Part shown: one piece after another, positions 7,461 to 15,132 of the stretch
Position numbering within the stretch: the first letter of the stretch is position 1
How the letters are laid out: every line of letters starts with the position of its first letter
Source: Labilithrix sp.
Lineage (GTDB): Bacteria > Myxococcota_A > Polyangia > Polyangiales > Polyangiaceae
Assembly (NCBI GenBank): GCA_019637225.1
Contig: JAHBWC010000078.1
Location: forward strand, 1 to 37,836
Direction: 5' to 3'
DNA length: 37,836 nt
The notes under the pieces: generated by a model
Told to the model about the DNA's origin: nothing
Databases searched by the model: none
Seen by the model: only the letters and a program-made list of their open reading frames with translations
Translations under genes and position numbers: made by a program

Positions 7461-9611
7461 ATGGGGGTGCTGCGTCCAGGCCAGATGCTCGAGGGCACGA
7501 GCTATCAGGTCGTCCGCGAGATCGGCGCGGGCGGCATGGGCGTCGTGTACGAGATCGAGCATGTCCGGCTGAAGAAGCGCTACGTCGCGAAGGTCATTCA
7601 CGACCAGATCCGAAACGACGAAGGCGCAGCCAAGCGGATGGAGCGCGAGGCTCAGGTCCTCGCCGGGATCAGCCACCCGAACATCGTGCAGGTCCACGAC
7701 ATCGGAACGACGCAGGACGGAGTGAGCTACTTCGTCATGGAGAAGCTCGAGGGCGTCGATCTCCGCCACACGATGAAGCGCGTGGGCGTGACGCGTCTCC
7801 GCGCGATCGAGATCGTCGTCGATGTGCTCTCCGCGCTCGAGTACGTGCACCGTCGCGGAATCGTCCATCGCGACATCAAGCCGGAGAACGTCTTCCTCGC
7901 CGAGCAGCCGCACGGCACCGTGACGAAGGTCCTCGACTTCGGCATCGTCCACATCTTCGACAGCGACGGCCGCGTCTCGCAGGGCCGCATCACGAAGACG
8001 GGCGGGTTCGTCGGAACGCTCTACTACGCGGCGCCGGAGCAGATGCAGGGCAAGCCGGCCGGACCTCCGAACGACGTCTACGCCGCCGGGCTCCTGCTCT
8101 TCGAGATGCTCGCCGGCAAGGGGCCCTTCGACGACGATCCGGGCGTCGGCCTCTCGCGCTGCTTCAAGCCTGCGCCGCTCCTCACCGAGTTCGTTCCGAC
8201 GGCGCCGCACGAGCTGAGCCAGGTCCTCGCCCGGGCGCTCGAGCAGGATCCCGCGCGGAGGCCGACCGCGGGCGAGCTCGCCGCGGAGCTGCGCGCGGCG
8301 AGCGCCGCGCTGAAGCGCGCGCCAGGCGCACCGGACGACGAGGCCGTCCGCGCGGAGGTCGACGATCTGTTGCGCCACATGGCGCCCGCTTCGCCGTTGA
8401 GGCCCGCTGCGGGTCGCCCTCCGACGCACGACGAGCCGAGCGTCGGCATCGAGGCCACGGCGATGCCGCCGACGCCCATCATGGCCGGGGCTCCACGCCG
8501 CGAGCCGACGGATCCACGCCTCGCGCTCGAAGCAACGATGGCCTCGCCGACGGGCGAGCCTCCTTCTCCGGCCGCCGTGAGGCCGGCGGCGGGCGGCGCG
8601 CCGGGGCAGCCGCACGCGCAGCACCCGCCGACGATGCCCGGCGTCGGCGTCACGCCACCGGCGCAGGGCGGCTCCGCGAGCATGCCTCTTCAAGGTGGCG
8701 CGCAGCAGCCGCAACACGGCGCGCTGCAGCCCGGCGCGCAGCACCCCGGCGCGCAGCAGCCGCAACACGGCGCGCAGCAGCCGCAACACGGAGCGCCGCA
8801 GGTCGGGTCGCTGCCTCGAGTCAGCGCAGCGCCGCCGGAGGGGCACGCCGCGGCCTCTCTGCAGACCGGCCCCGTCCCGCAACGCGTCTCCGTGCCTGGC
8901 GGCGGCCCCCCGATGGTCGCGCAGGCGATGTCATCGCCGGCGGCCTCGCCCCGCTCACCGTCGGCGCCCGACCACGGCAGGCCGGCTCACGGAGGCCCTG
9001 CGCAGCTCTTCGCATCGACGATGCCGGTGCCGCCGGTGCGGTCGAACGAGTCGCTGCCCGGCGCTCCGCCGCGCGCGGGCGACAACACCTCGCCCGGCGT
9101 CTACGCGACGGTCGACAACCAATCGATCCCGACGTCGGTGCGCGTGCCGGTCCAGACGCCGTGGGGGGCGATCGCGGCGATCGGCGCCGTCGCCGTCGTC
9201 CTCGCGATCGTCGGCGGGACGTTCGCGTATCGCCACAAGGCGGGCACGGCCGAGAGCTCCCCGGCGTCGTCGACGGCCGCTCCGGCCCCGCCGACGAGCG
9301 AGGCCGCTGCGTCGACGTCCGTGACCACGACTGCCGCGACCGAGACGGCGACGACCGCATCGCCCACGGCCCCCGACGTGCCCAGCGCGGCTGGAGCCGC
9401 CACGACGGCCGCGGCGACCCACGCCTCGCCCGCTTCGCCGCCCGTCCAGCCGGCGCGCGCGGCCGCGCCAAGCCCGCATCCCTCTCCGCCCGCGACTCCC
9501 GCGACTCCCGCGAAGCCGGCCACGCCGGCCACGGCGGCAAGCCCTCGCGCCTCGGCCAGCGCGCCGAACACCAAGCCGAACACCGGCAAAGACGACTACA
9601 TGCAGTGGTGA
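7461..9611 (+). CDS. Transmembrane Ser/Thr protein kinase
   Basis: 716 residues. The Hanks-type kinase domain spans about 14-280, with all key elements: glycine loop IGAGGMGVVYE (21-31), Lys44 in YVAKVI, helix-C Glu61 or Glu63 in EREAQVL, HRDIKPEN with Asp138, DFG with Asp159, and GTLYYAAPEQ with Glu193. A Pro/Ala/Gln-rich linker of nearly 290 residues contains a heptapeptide repeat. One transmembrane helix (about 568-591) is followed by a Ser/Thr/Ala-rich extracytoplasmic tail ending in GKDDYMQW. No PASTA or other recognised sensor domain is present, so the input signal is unknown. All catalytic residues are intact. The substrate is not evident from the neighbourhood, though the upstream TPR-PEGA and tail proteins share its topology theme. 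Confidence 0.96.
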   Translation: MGVLRPGQMLEGTSYQVVREIGAGGMGVVYEIEHVRLKKRYVAKVIHDQIRNDEGAAKRMEREAQVLAGISHPNIVQVHDIGTTQDGVSYFVMEKLEGVDLRHTMKRVGVTRLRAIEIVVDVLSALEYVHRRGIVHRDIKPENVFLAEQPHGTVTKVLDFGIVHIFDSDGRVSQGRITKTGGFVGTLYYAAPEQMQGKPAGPPNDVYAAGLLLFEMLAGKGPFDDDPGVGLSRCFKPAPLLTEFVPTAPHELSQVLARALEQDPARRPTAGELAAELRAASAALKRAPGAPDDEAVRAEVDDLLRHMAPASPLRPAAGRPPTHDEPSVGIEATAMPPTPIMAGAPRREPTDPRLALEATMASPTGEPPSPAAVRPAAGGAPGQPHAQHPPTMPGVGVTPPAQGGSASMPLQGGAQQPQHGALQPGAQHPGAQQPQHGAQQPQHGAPQVGSLPRVSAAPPEGHAAASLQTGPVPQRVSVPGGGPPMVAQAMSSPAASPRSPSAPDHGRPAHGGPAQLFASTMPVPPVRSNESLPGAPPRAGDNTSPGVYATVDNQSIPTSVRVPVQTPWGAIAAIGAVAVVLAIVGGTFAYRHKAGTAESSPASSTAAPAPPTSEAAASTSVTTTAATETATTASPTAPDVPSAAGAATTAAATHASPASPPVQPARAAAPSPHPSPPATPATPAKPATPATAASPRASASAPNTKPNTGKDDYMQW
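8697..8801 (+). repeat. 21-bp coding repeat in the kinase linker (GAQQPQH units)
   Basis: Three near-identical 21-base units encode GAQQPQH (8697-8717, 8748-8768, 8769-8789), interrupted by shorter GALQP and GAQHP units and ending in GAPQ. This is an in-frame repeat in a disordered juxtamembrane linker, so copy number may vary between strains. Confidence 0.9.
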
Positions 9612-9631
9612 GCGCGCCCGCGCAACACTCG

Positions 9632-9684
9632 CACACGACGACGCCTCGCGCCCGCGCGACACCCACACACGACGACGCCTCGCG
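9632..9684. repeat. 19-bp direct repeat after the kinase gene
   Basis: CACACGACGACGCCTCGCG occurs at 9632-9650 and 9666-9684, 34 bases apart, in the short gap between the kinase and the next gene. No function is apparent. Confidence 0.8.
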
Positions 9685-9727
9685 GCTCCCCTCGAAGACC
9701 GCGATGGCGCACGCCGTCCGACCGTCG

Positions 9728-9733
9728 TAGGGT
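9728..9733 (+). promoter_or_regulatory. Candidate -10 (TAGGGT) of the small secreted protein gene
   Basis: TAGGGT ends six bases before GTG 9740, placing the start codon at or next to the predicted transcript start; no Shine-Dalgarno sequence is present. Confidence 0.5.
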
Positions 9734-9739
9734 CGCGCC

Positions 9740-10066
9740 GTGAAGCGGAAGTTCTTCTCGTCGTTCAGCGTGCTCCTCGTCCTCCTCTGCGTGTGGACGG
9801 CCTACGCGAACGTCCTCTCCGACGACGCCGACGTCCGCGCGAAGGCGCGCGCCACCGTCGACCAGGCCGCCGGATGCGGCGACGACTGCAAGCTCGAGGG
9901 CCTGCGCGGCGACCGCGGCATGCTCGAGGAGCGCATCGAGTACGACGTCGTGAAGCACGGCCGCTACGTCGTCGTCTGCCGCCGCGCGCTCATCGTCGCC
10001 GGCGACCACGCCTGCGAGGTGACCGAGCAGCCAAGCGCGACGCGTACGCCCGCCCCGCGCCCCTGA
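9740..10066 (+). CDS. Small secreted or membrane-anchored protein, unknown function
   Basis: 108 residues from GTG 9740. A basic N terminus (MKRKFF) and a hydrophobic helix at about 7-23 (SSFSVLLVLLCVWTAYA) form a signal peptide or anchor. The remainder is a small soluble domain with Cys residues in CGDDC, VCRRAL and HACEV, spaced as if for disulfides, which fits a periplasmic location. No family is recognised. The gene is between the kinase and the convergent xanthine dehydrogenase gene; its leaderless-type promoter suggests independent transcription. Confidence 0.7.
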   Translation: MKRKFFSSFSVLLVLLCVWTAYANVLSDDADVRAKARATVDQAAGCGDDCKLEGLRGDRGMLEERIEYDVVKHGRYVVVCRRALIVAGDHACEVTEQPSATRTPAPRP

Positions 10067-10078
10067 CCCGCGCGGCCC

Positions 10079-10229
10079 CGCGCTCGCGCGCTACTCCGCC
10101 GCCCGCGCCGGCGAAGACGTCACCTGACGATCGACGCGCGCCTGATCGCCGCGCGCTCGCGCGCTACTCCGCCGCCCGCGCCGGCGAAGACGTCACCGAA
10201 CGATCGACGCGTGCCTTGATCGCCGCGCG
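10079..10229. repeat. 73-bp tandem duplication over the 3' end of the xanthine dehydrogenase gene
   Basis: The sequence from about 10079 to 10155 is repeated from 10152 to 10229 with a period of 73 bases. The copies differ at a few positions (TGA versus GAA at 10125-10127/10198-10200, C versus T at 10139/10212) and by one extra T in the second copy. The second copy contains the last codons and stop of the dehydrogenase (minus strand); the first is a non-coding vestige just downstream of the stop. Confidence 0.92.
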
Positions 10230-13200
10230 GATCGCCTCGTGCGTCGCCGGCGAGGCCAGCGCGATCTCGCCGCCGCGCGCGCCGAACGCCGCGACGGCGT
10301 CGCGGATGGCCTCGCGCACGCTGATCGCGAGCATGAGCGGCGGCTCGCCCACCGCCTTGCTGCCGTGGATGACGCCGGGCTGCGCCGCGTTCGGCAGGAG
10401 CTCGACGACGAACCGCTCGGGCGCGTCGCCGATCGACGGGATCTGGTACGTGCTCGCCGAGTGGCTGAGGAGCTTGCCGTCCGCGCTCCAGCGAAGCTCC
10501 TCGCCGGTGAGCCACCCCATGCCTTGCACGAACGCGCCCTCGATCTGGCCGCGATCGACGCCGGGGTTCAGCGACTCGCCGACGTCGTGCAGGATGTCCA
10601 CCGCGCGGACGCGCTTCATGCCGGTGTAGCCGTCGACCTCGACCTCGGCGACCGCCGCGCCGTAGGCGAAGTAGTAGAAGGGCCGCCCCCTGCCCTTCGA
10701 GCGATCGTAGCCGATGCCCGGCGTTCGATAGAAGCCGGAGGCCGAGAGCGGCACCTGCTTCATGTACGCGCGCTCGACGACGCGCGCGAAGGGGATCTCG
10801 ACGCCGGGGACCTGCGGCGCGCGCGCGATCCCGCGCTCGAAGATCACCGCCGAGCCCGGCACGGTCATCGACGACTCCGCCGAGAGGAGCTCCGCGGCGA
10901 CCGGCGCGAGGCGCTCGCGGAGGGTCTGGCACGCGTCGCGGACCGCCTGACCGTTGAGGTCCGACCCGCTCGAGGCCGCGGTGGCCGATGTGTTCGGGAC
11001 CTTGTCCGTCTGCGTGCGCATCACGCGGACGACGTCGGCCGGTACGCCGAGCTCGCGCATCGCGACGCCGAGCATCTTCGTATAGAGCCCCTGGCCCATC
11101 TCGGTGCCGCCGTGGTTCACCTGCACGGTGCCGTCGCGGTACACGAGGACGAGCGCGCCGGCCTGGTTGAGCCACGTCGCGGTGAAGGAGATGCCGAACT
11201 TCACCGGCGTGATCGCGAGACCACGCTTGGCGCTCTCGCCGCTCTTCGCGTTGAACGCGTCGATCGCGCGGCGGCGCTCGGCGAAGCGCGAGGTCTCGAG
11301 CAGGCGCGACCACATCGCCGGGATGCGCTCGTCGTCGAGCGGCTGGCCGTAGTGCGTCGTGTTCGACTCGCCCTTGCCGCGGTAGAGGTTCCGCTCGCGG
11401 ACCACCTCCGGCGCGAGGTCGAGACGCCGCGCGATCCGGTCGAGGATCTCCTCCATCACGACCATGCCCTGCGGGCCGCCGAAGCCGCGGAACGCGGTGT
11501 GCGAGACGACGTTCGTCTTCGCGACCCGCCCGGAGAAGTCGCACGCCGGGACGTAGTACGCGTTGTCGAGGTGGAAGAGGCCGCGGTCGGTGATCGACTC
11601 CGACAGGTCGAGCGCCCAGCCGCCGTCGGAGACGAGCGCGACGCGCGCCGCCGTGAGCCGACCCTCGGCGTCGTGCCCGATGTCGAAGCGCGCGTGGAAC
11701 GGGTGGCGCTTGCCGGTGAGCGACATGTCGACATCGCGATCGAGCTGCACGCGCACGGGCTTGCCCGTCTTCTGCGCGGCGAGCGCGACGAACGCGGCCC
11801 AGCCGTTGCCCTGCGTCTCCTTGCCTCCGAAGCCGCCGCCCATGCGCGGCGACTGCACCGTCACCTTGTTTCGCGGCAGGTCGAGCACGTGGGAGACCAC
11901 CGCCTGCACCTCCGTCGGGTGCTGCGTCGACGACGCGACGAAGACCTCGCCGTCCTCGCCGGGCTCCGCCCAGCACGCGTGCGCCTCGAGGTAGAAGTGC
12001 TCCTGTCCGCCGATCTCGATCGCGCCCGAGAAGCGATGCGCGCTCTTCGCGAGCGCGTCGTCGCAGTCGCCGCGGCGGATGACGTGAGGCTCCGTGTGGA
12101 AGCTCCCCTTCGCGATGGCGTCGGAGAGGCCGAGCACCGGCGGGAGCGGCTCGTACTCGACCTTCACCTTCGCCGCGGCGAGGCGGCAGGCCTCGTACGA
12201 CGTGCCGACGACCATCGCGACGACCTGCCCTCGGAAGCTCGCCTCGCCGCCGACGGGCGCGAAGAGCGGCTCGTCGTGGCGGACGGCGCCGACGTCGTTC
12301 ATTCCGGGGACGTCGCTCGCCGTGAGCACGGCGACCACGCCCGGCTCCTTCGACGCCTCGCTCGTGTCGATCGAGACGACGCGCGCGCGCGCGTGCGTCG
12401 AGCTCACCGGCCAGATCTCGAGCATGTCGCGGCGCTGTGCGACGTCGTCGACGTAGAGCGCGCCGCCCGTGACGTGACCGACGGCGCTCTCGTGGCCGAG
12501 CGCGCGGCTCGCGTCGCCCGCGGCGGACGCGACGCGCGGCGTCGGCTCGAACACGAGGAGCTCGTCCTGAGGGTTCGACGCGTCGCCGCGGAAGAACTTC
12601 TCGAAGAGGCTGACGATCAGATCGCGCCGGTAGGCTGCGCCCGAGCGGTGGTCGTCGAGCGGCGTGAACTCTCCCGCGAGGATCTCGCGCGCGCTCGCGA
12701 TGGTCGCGTCATCCCACTTCTTGCCGACGAGGTGCGCCTCGGTCCGCTTCGCCCGCGCGGGCGTCGCCGCGACCCCGCCGAACGCGAGGCGCGCGTGCGT
12801 CACGACGCCGGCCGCGTCGGTGTCGACGACGAACGCGGCGGCCGTGATGCTGATGTCGAGCTCGCGCCGCTTGCTCACCTTGTACGAGTCCATCCGGCGC
12901 GCGCCGCCCTTGGCCGCGGGCGCGTTGCGCGGGAAGACGACCCAGCGGACGACCTCTTCGGGCGCGAGCACCGACCTGCGGTACGCGGTGAAGAACTCGG
13001 CGATCGGCACGGTGCGCGACACCGCCTCGCCCGCGCCGGCCTTCTCGAGCACGACCTCGGCGTCGAGCGCGAGGAGGATCGGCGGCATGTCGCCGATGGG
13101 CGACGCCGTGACGATGTTGCCCGCGAGCGTCGCGCGGTTCCTGATCTGCCTGGACGCGAACGCCCAGAGCATCTTGTCGATCATCGGGTACTCGCCCGCG

Positions 13201-14051
13201 AGCGCCTCCTCGAGCGACGTCAGCGTGGCGTTGCCGCCGACGCGCCAGACGGCGTCGTCCTTCTCGATCGCCGAGAGCGCGCGGACGCCGTCGGTCGAGA
13301 CGAGCAACGGATAGCGGCGGTGCTGCTTGTTGATGTAGACGCCGATCTCGGTGGCGCCGGCGACGAGCTCCGCGCTCGCGCCGTGCTCGGCCTTGATCGC
13401 GTAGAGCTCTTCGAGCGACGTGGGCCGGAGGAACGCCTGCCCGCCGGCCTCGTAGTCGAGGGCGGGCGAGCCGGGCGACGGCGCCGTCTTCGACAGGCGC
13501 ACCTGGAAGAGATCCTCGCGCGGCGCCTGCGAGCCGGCGCGCTTCGCCTCGAGCGCGTCGAGCATCGCGTCGCGGATCGGGCGGTAGCCGGTGCAGCGAC
13601 AGAGGTTGCCGTTCAGCTGGTCGCCGATCTTCGCGCGCGTGTCGCCGCCGGCGTCCGCGAGGTCGGTGCGGTAGTAGGCCTCGAACATCGAGAGGATGAA
13701 GCCAGGCGTGCAGTAGCCGCACTGCGAGCCGTAGCGATCGACCATCGCCTTTTGCACGGGGTGCAGGCCGTCCGGAAGCGCCACGCCCTCGACGGTGACG
13801 ATCTCCCGACCGGCGACCATCGGCAGGAGCGTGATGCACGCGTTGACGGCGCGGTAGGTGCGCTCGCCGCGCGCGTTCACGTCGACGACGGCGACGCTGC
13901 ACGCGCCGCAGTCGCCTTCGGCGCAGCCCTCCTTCGTGCCCGTCCGGCCGGTGGCGCGGAGCCACTGGAGGAGGGTCGTGTTCGACGGGACGTTCTCGAC
14001 GATCGCGGCGCGGCCGTTGACGACGAGCTCGAAAGAGGACGAGCGAGCCAT
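10164..14051 (-). CDS. xdh: Single-chain xanthine dehydrogenase (FeS-FAD-molybdopterin)
   Basis: 1295 residues; oxidises hypoxanthine and xanthine to urate. The N-terminal ferredoxin domain has Cys43, Cys48, Cys51 and Cys72; the second [2Fe-2S] domain has Cys111, Cys114, Cys151 and Cys153 (CGYC ... CRCTGYRP). An FAD domain follows (about 200-370, LAGNIVTASPIGDMPP). The molybdenum domain has GGQEHFYLEA, MGGGFGGKETQ, TAFRGFGGPQ and the catalytic-Glu block KAVGEPPLML. These favour xanthine dehydrogenase over CO dehydrogenase. Bacterial enzymes are often split into XdhA and XdhB; here all domains are in one chain, as in eukaryotes. The start at ATG 14051 is chosen because the upstream ATG at 14063 lies inside a TATGAT -10 element. 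It follows xdhC by 67 bases on the same strand; no other purine-catabolism gene is in view. Confidence 0.96.
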   Translation of the reverse strand: MARSSSFELVVNGRAAIVENVPSNTTLLQWLRATGRTGTKEGCAEGDCGACSVAVVDVNARGERTYRAVNACITLLPMVAGREIVTVEGVALPDGLHPVQKAMVDRYGSQCGYCTPGFILSMFEAYYRTDLADAGGDTRAKIGDQLNGNLCRCTGYRPIRDAMLDALEAKRAGSQAPREDLFQVRLSKTAPSPGSPALDYEAGGQAFLRPTSLEELYAIKAEHGASAELVAGATEIGVYINKQHRRYPLLVSTDGVRALSAIEKDDAVWRVGGNATLTSLEEALAGEYPMIDKMLWAFASRQIRNRATLAGNIVTASPIGDMPPILLALDAEVVLEKAGAGEAVSRTVPIAEFFTAYRRSVLAPEEVVRWVVFPRNAPAAKGGARRMDSYKVSKRRELDISITAAAFVVDTDAAGVVTHARLAFGGVAATPARAKRTEAHLVGKKWDDATIASAREILAGEFTPLDDHRSGAAYRRDLIVSLFEKFFRGDASNPQDELLVFEPTPRVASAAGDASRALGHESAVGHVTGGALYVDDVAQRRDMLEIWPVSSTHARARVVSIDTSEASKEPGVVAVLTASDVPGMNDVGAVRHDEPLFAPVGGEASFRGQVVAMVVGTSYEACRLAAAKVKVEYEPLPPVLGLSDAIAKGSFHTEPHVIRRGDCDDALAKSAHRFSGAIEIGGQEHFYLEAHACWAEPGEDGEVFVASSTQHPTEVQAVVSHVLDLPRNKVTVQSPRMGGGFGGKETQGNGWAAFVALAAQKTGKPVRVQLDRDVDMSLTGKRHPFHARFDIGHDAEGRLTAARVALVSDGGWALDLSESITDRGLFHLDNAYYVPACDFSGRVAKTNVVSHTAFRGFGGPQGMVVMEEILDRIARRLDLAPEVVRERNLYRGKGESNTTHYGQPLDDERIPAMWSRLLETSRFAERRRAIDAFNAKSGESAKRGLAITPVKFGISFTATWLNQAGALVLVYRDGTVQVNHGGTEMGQGLYTKMLGVAMRELGVPADVVRVMRTQTDKVPNTSATAASSGSDLNGQAVRDACQTLRERLAPVAAELLSAESSMTVPGSAVIFERGIARAPQVPGVEIPFARVVERAYMKQVPLSASGFYRTPGIGYDRSKGRGRPFYYFAYGAAVAEVEVDGYTGMKRVRAVDILHDVGESLNPGVDRGQIEGAFVQGMGWLTGEELRWSADGKLLSHSASTYQIPSIGDAPERFVVELLPNAAQPGVIHGSKAVGEPPLMLAISVREAIRDAVAAFGARGGEIALASPATHEAIRAAIKARVDRSVTSSPARAAE

Positions 14052-14058
14052 TTTGGCG

Positions 14059-14064
14059 ATCATA
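14059..14064 (-). promoter_or_regulatory. -10 element (TATGAT) of xdh
   Basis: TATGAT, five of six consensus bases, ends seven bases before ATG 14051. Transcription should begin at or near the A of the start codon, giving a leaderless mRNA and allowing xdh expression independent of xdhC. Confidence 0.6.
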
Positions 14065-14118
14065 CGCCCGCCGGCGAGCGCGAGGGGGACGAACGCGACG
14101 TCGATCGCGCTCGCCCGC

Positions 14119-15075
14119 TCAGCGCGCCTTCCGCCACGCGATGAGCTCGGCGGCGATCGCGACGGCGATCTCGTCGGGGGTGCGCGCGCCGACGTCCACG
14201 CCGATCGGCATCCGCACGCGCGCGCGATCGGCCTCGCTGAAGCCCTTCGCCTCGAGCCGCTGGCGCGTGCGCTCCGCCTTTGCCCGGCTCCCGACGCCGC
14301 CGACGTAGGCGAAGCCGCGGCGCAGCGCCCACTCGATCGCGCGCTGATCGAGCGCGTGATCGTGCGTCATCACGAGGCAGACGCCGCGCGGATCGACCTC
14401 GACGCCGACCTCGTCGAACTCGCCGGCGATCGACCGCACGCCCGCGATGCGGCCCCCCTCGCCCCAGGCGTCGCGCGCGTCGACGACCGTGACGGCGAAG
14501 CCGACCCTCGCGAGGAGCGGCGCGACGGCGGTCGCGACGTGGCCGGCCCCGACGACGAGCGACGGGACGAGGCCGGCGATCGGCTCGAGCAGCACCACGA
14601 GCCTGCCGCCGCAGCACATGCCGAGCTCGGCGCCGAGCTTGAACGTCCGGACGTCGTGCTTCGCGGCCGGGCTCGTCACGATCGCGACGAGGGCCTCGAG
14701 CACCGCGCGCTCGACCGCCCCGCCGCCGACCGTCCCGACGCATGCGCCGTCCTCCGCGACGAAGAGCTTCTGCCCCGGCGTCCCCGGCGCCGAGCCGTGC
14801 CGCTCGAGCACGGTCGCCATCGCCCCGGCGACGCCGCGCGCAGCGGCGGCCGCGGCGGAGGCCAGCACGGCCGACACGTCGCCCGGCGAGGGCACGGGCA
14901 GGACCTCGGTCGAGATGGGTCGCCCCGCCGGGCGCCCCGTCGTCGCGAGCGTCGGCCGCCGCGCCTCGTCGGCGGCTCCCGCGGCCGCGGGCTGCGGCAC
15001 GAGCGCCAGCGGAGCCGAGGCGGAGCGCTCTCCGTCGAGGCGCCCCTCGACGTCCGGTGCGCGGCGCTTCGTCAT
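14119..15075 (-). CDS. xdhC: XdhC-type molybdenum cofactor insertion factor
   Basis: 318 residues. XdhC/CoxI proteins bind molybdenum cofactor, support its sulfuration and load it into the matching dehydrogenase. The N-terminal XdhC_CoxI domain is seen in ATVLERHGSAPGTPGQKL and CVGTVGGGAVERAVLEAL; the C-terminal Rossmann-like XdhC domain carries VVGAGHVATAVAPLLA, followed by VVDARD and VMTHDHALDQRAIEWAL. A 60-residue Ala/Arg-rich N-terminal extension is unlike the compact family start and may be dispensable. A GTG at 15078 directly precedes ATG 15075; the ATG better fits the spacing from the -10 element. The gene lies just upstream of xdh on the same strand, the expected partner. Confidence 0.94.
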   Translation of the reverse strand: MTKRRAPDVEGRLDGERSASAPLALVPQPAAAGAADEARRPTLATTGRPAGRPISTEVLPVPSPGDVSAVLASAAAAAARGVAGAMATVLERHGSAPGTPGQKLFVAEDGACVGTVGGGAVERAVLEALVAIVTSPAAKHDVRTFKLGAELGMCCGGRLVVLLEPIAGLVPSLVVGAGHVATAVAPLLARVGFAVTVVDARDAWGEGGRIAGVRSIAGEFDEVGVEVDPRGVCLVMTHDHALDQRAIEWALRRGFAYVGGVGSRAKAERTRQRLEAKGFSEADRARVRMPIGVDVGARTPDEIAVAIAAELIAWRKAR

Positions 15076-15083
15076 CACCCATC

Positions 15084-15089
15084 ATTCTA
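15084..15089 (-). promoter_or_regulatory. -10 element (TAGAAT) of xdhC
   Basis: TAGAAT ends eight bases before ATG 15075. It lies back to back with the glgC element at 15115-15120, so the two divergent promoters share about 57 bases of intergenic DNA. Confidence 0.55.
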
Positions 15090-15114
15090 CCTCCCGAACG
15101 CCCGAAGTTCGCCT

Positions 15115-15120
15115 TATCCT
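15115..15120 (+). promoter_or_regulatory. Candidate -10 (TATCCT) of glgC
   Basis: TATCCT ends 12 bases before ATG 15133, predicting a leader of about 5 nt. Confidence 0.5.
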
Positions 15121-15132
15121 TCGAGCCCTCTC

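Noticed and set aside
8697..8801. CRISPR-like short repeats
   Set aside because: The units are in-frame heptapeptide codons inside the kinase gene with no unique spacers.
10164..14051. CO dehydrogenase large/medium/small fusion instead of xanthine dehydrogenase
   Set aside because: The Cys-containing active-site loop of CO dehydrogenase is missing, whereas FRGFGGPQ and GEPPL of xanthine dehydrogenases are present.
10239..14144. 1301-codon open frame on the plus strand, antisense to xanthine dehydrogenase
   Set aside because: It is the mirror of a clearly coding gene in GC-rich DNA where stops are rare; its translation is Arg/Ala/Asp/Val-rich without any motif.
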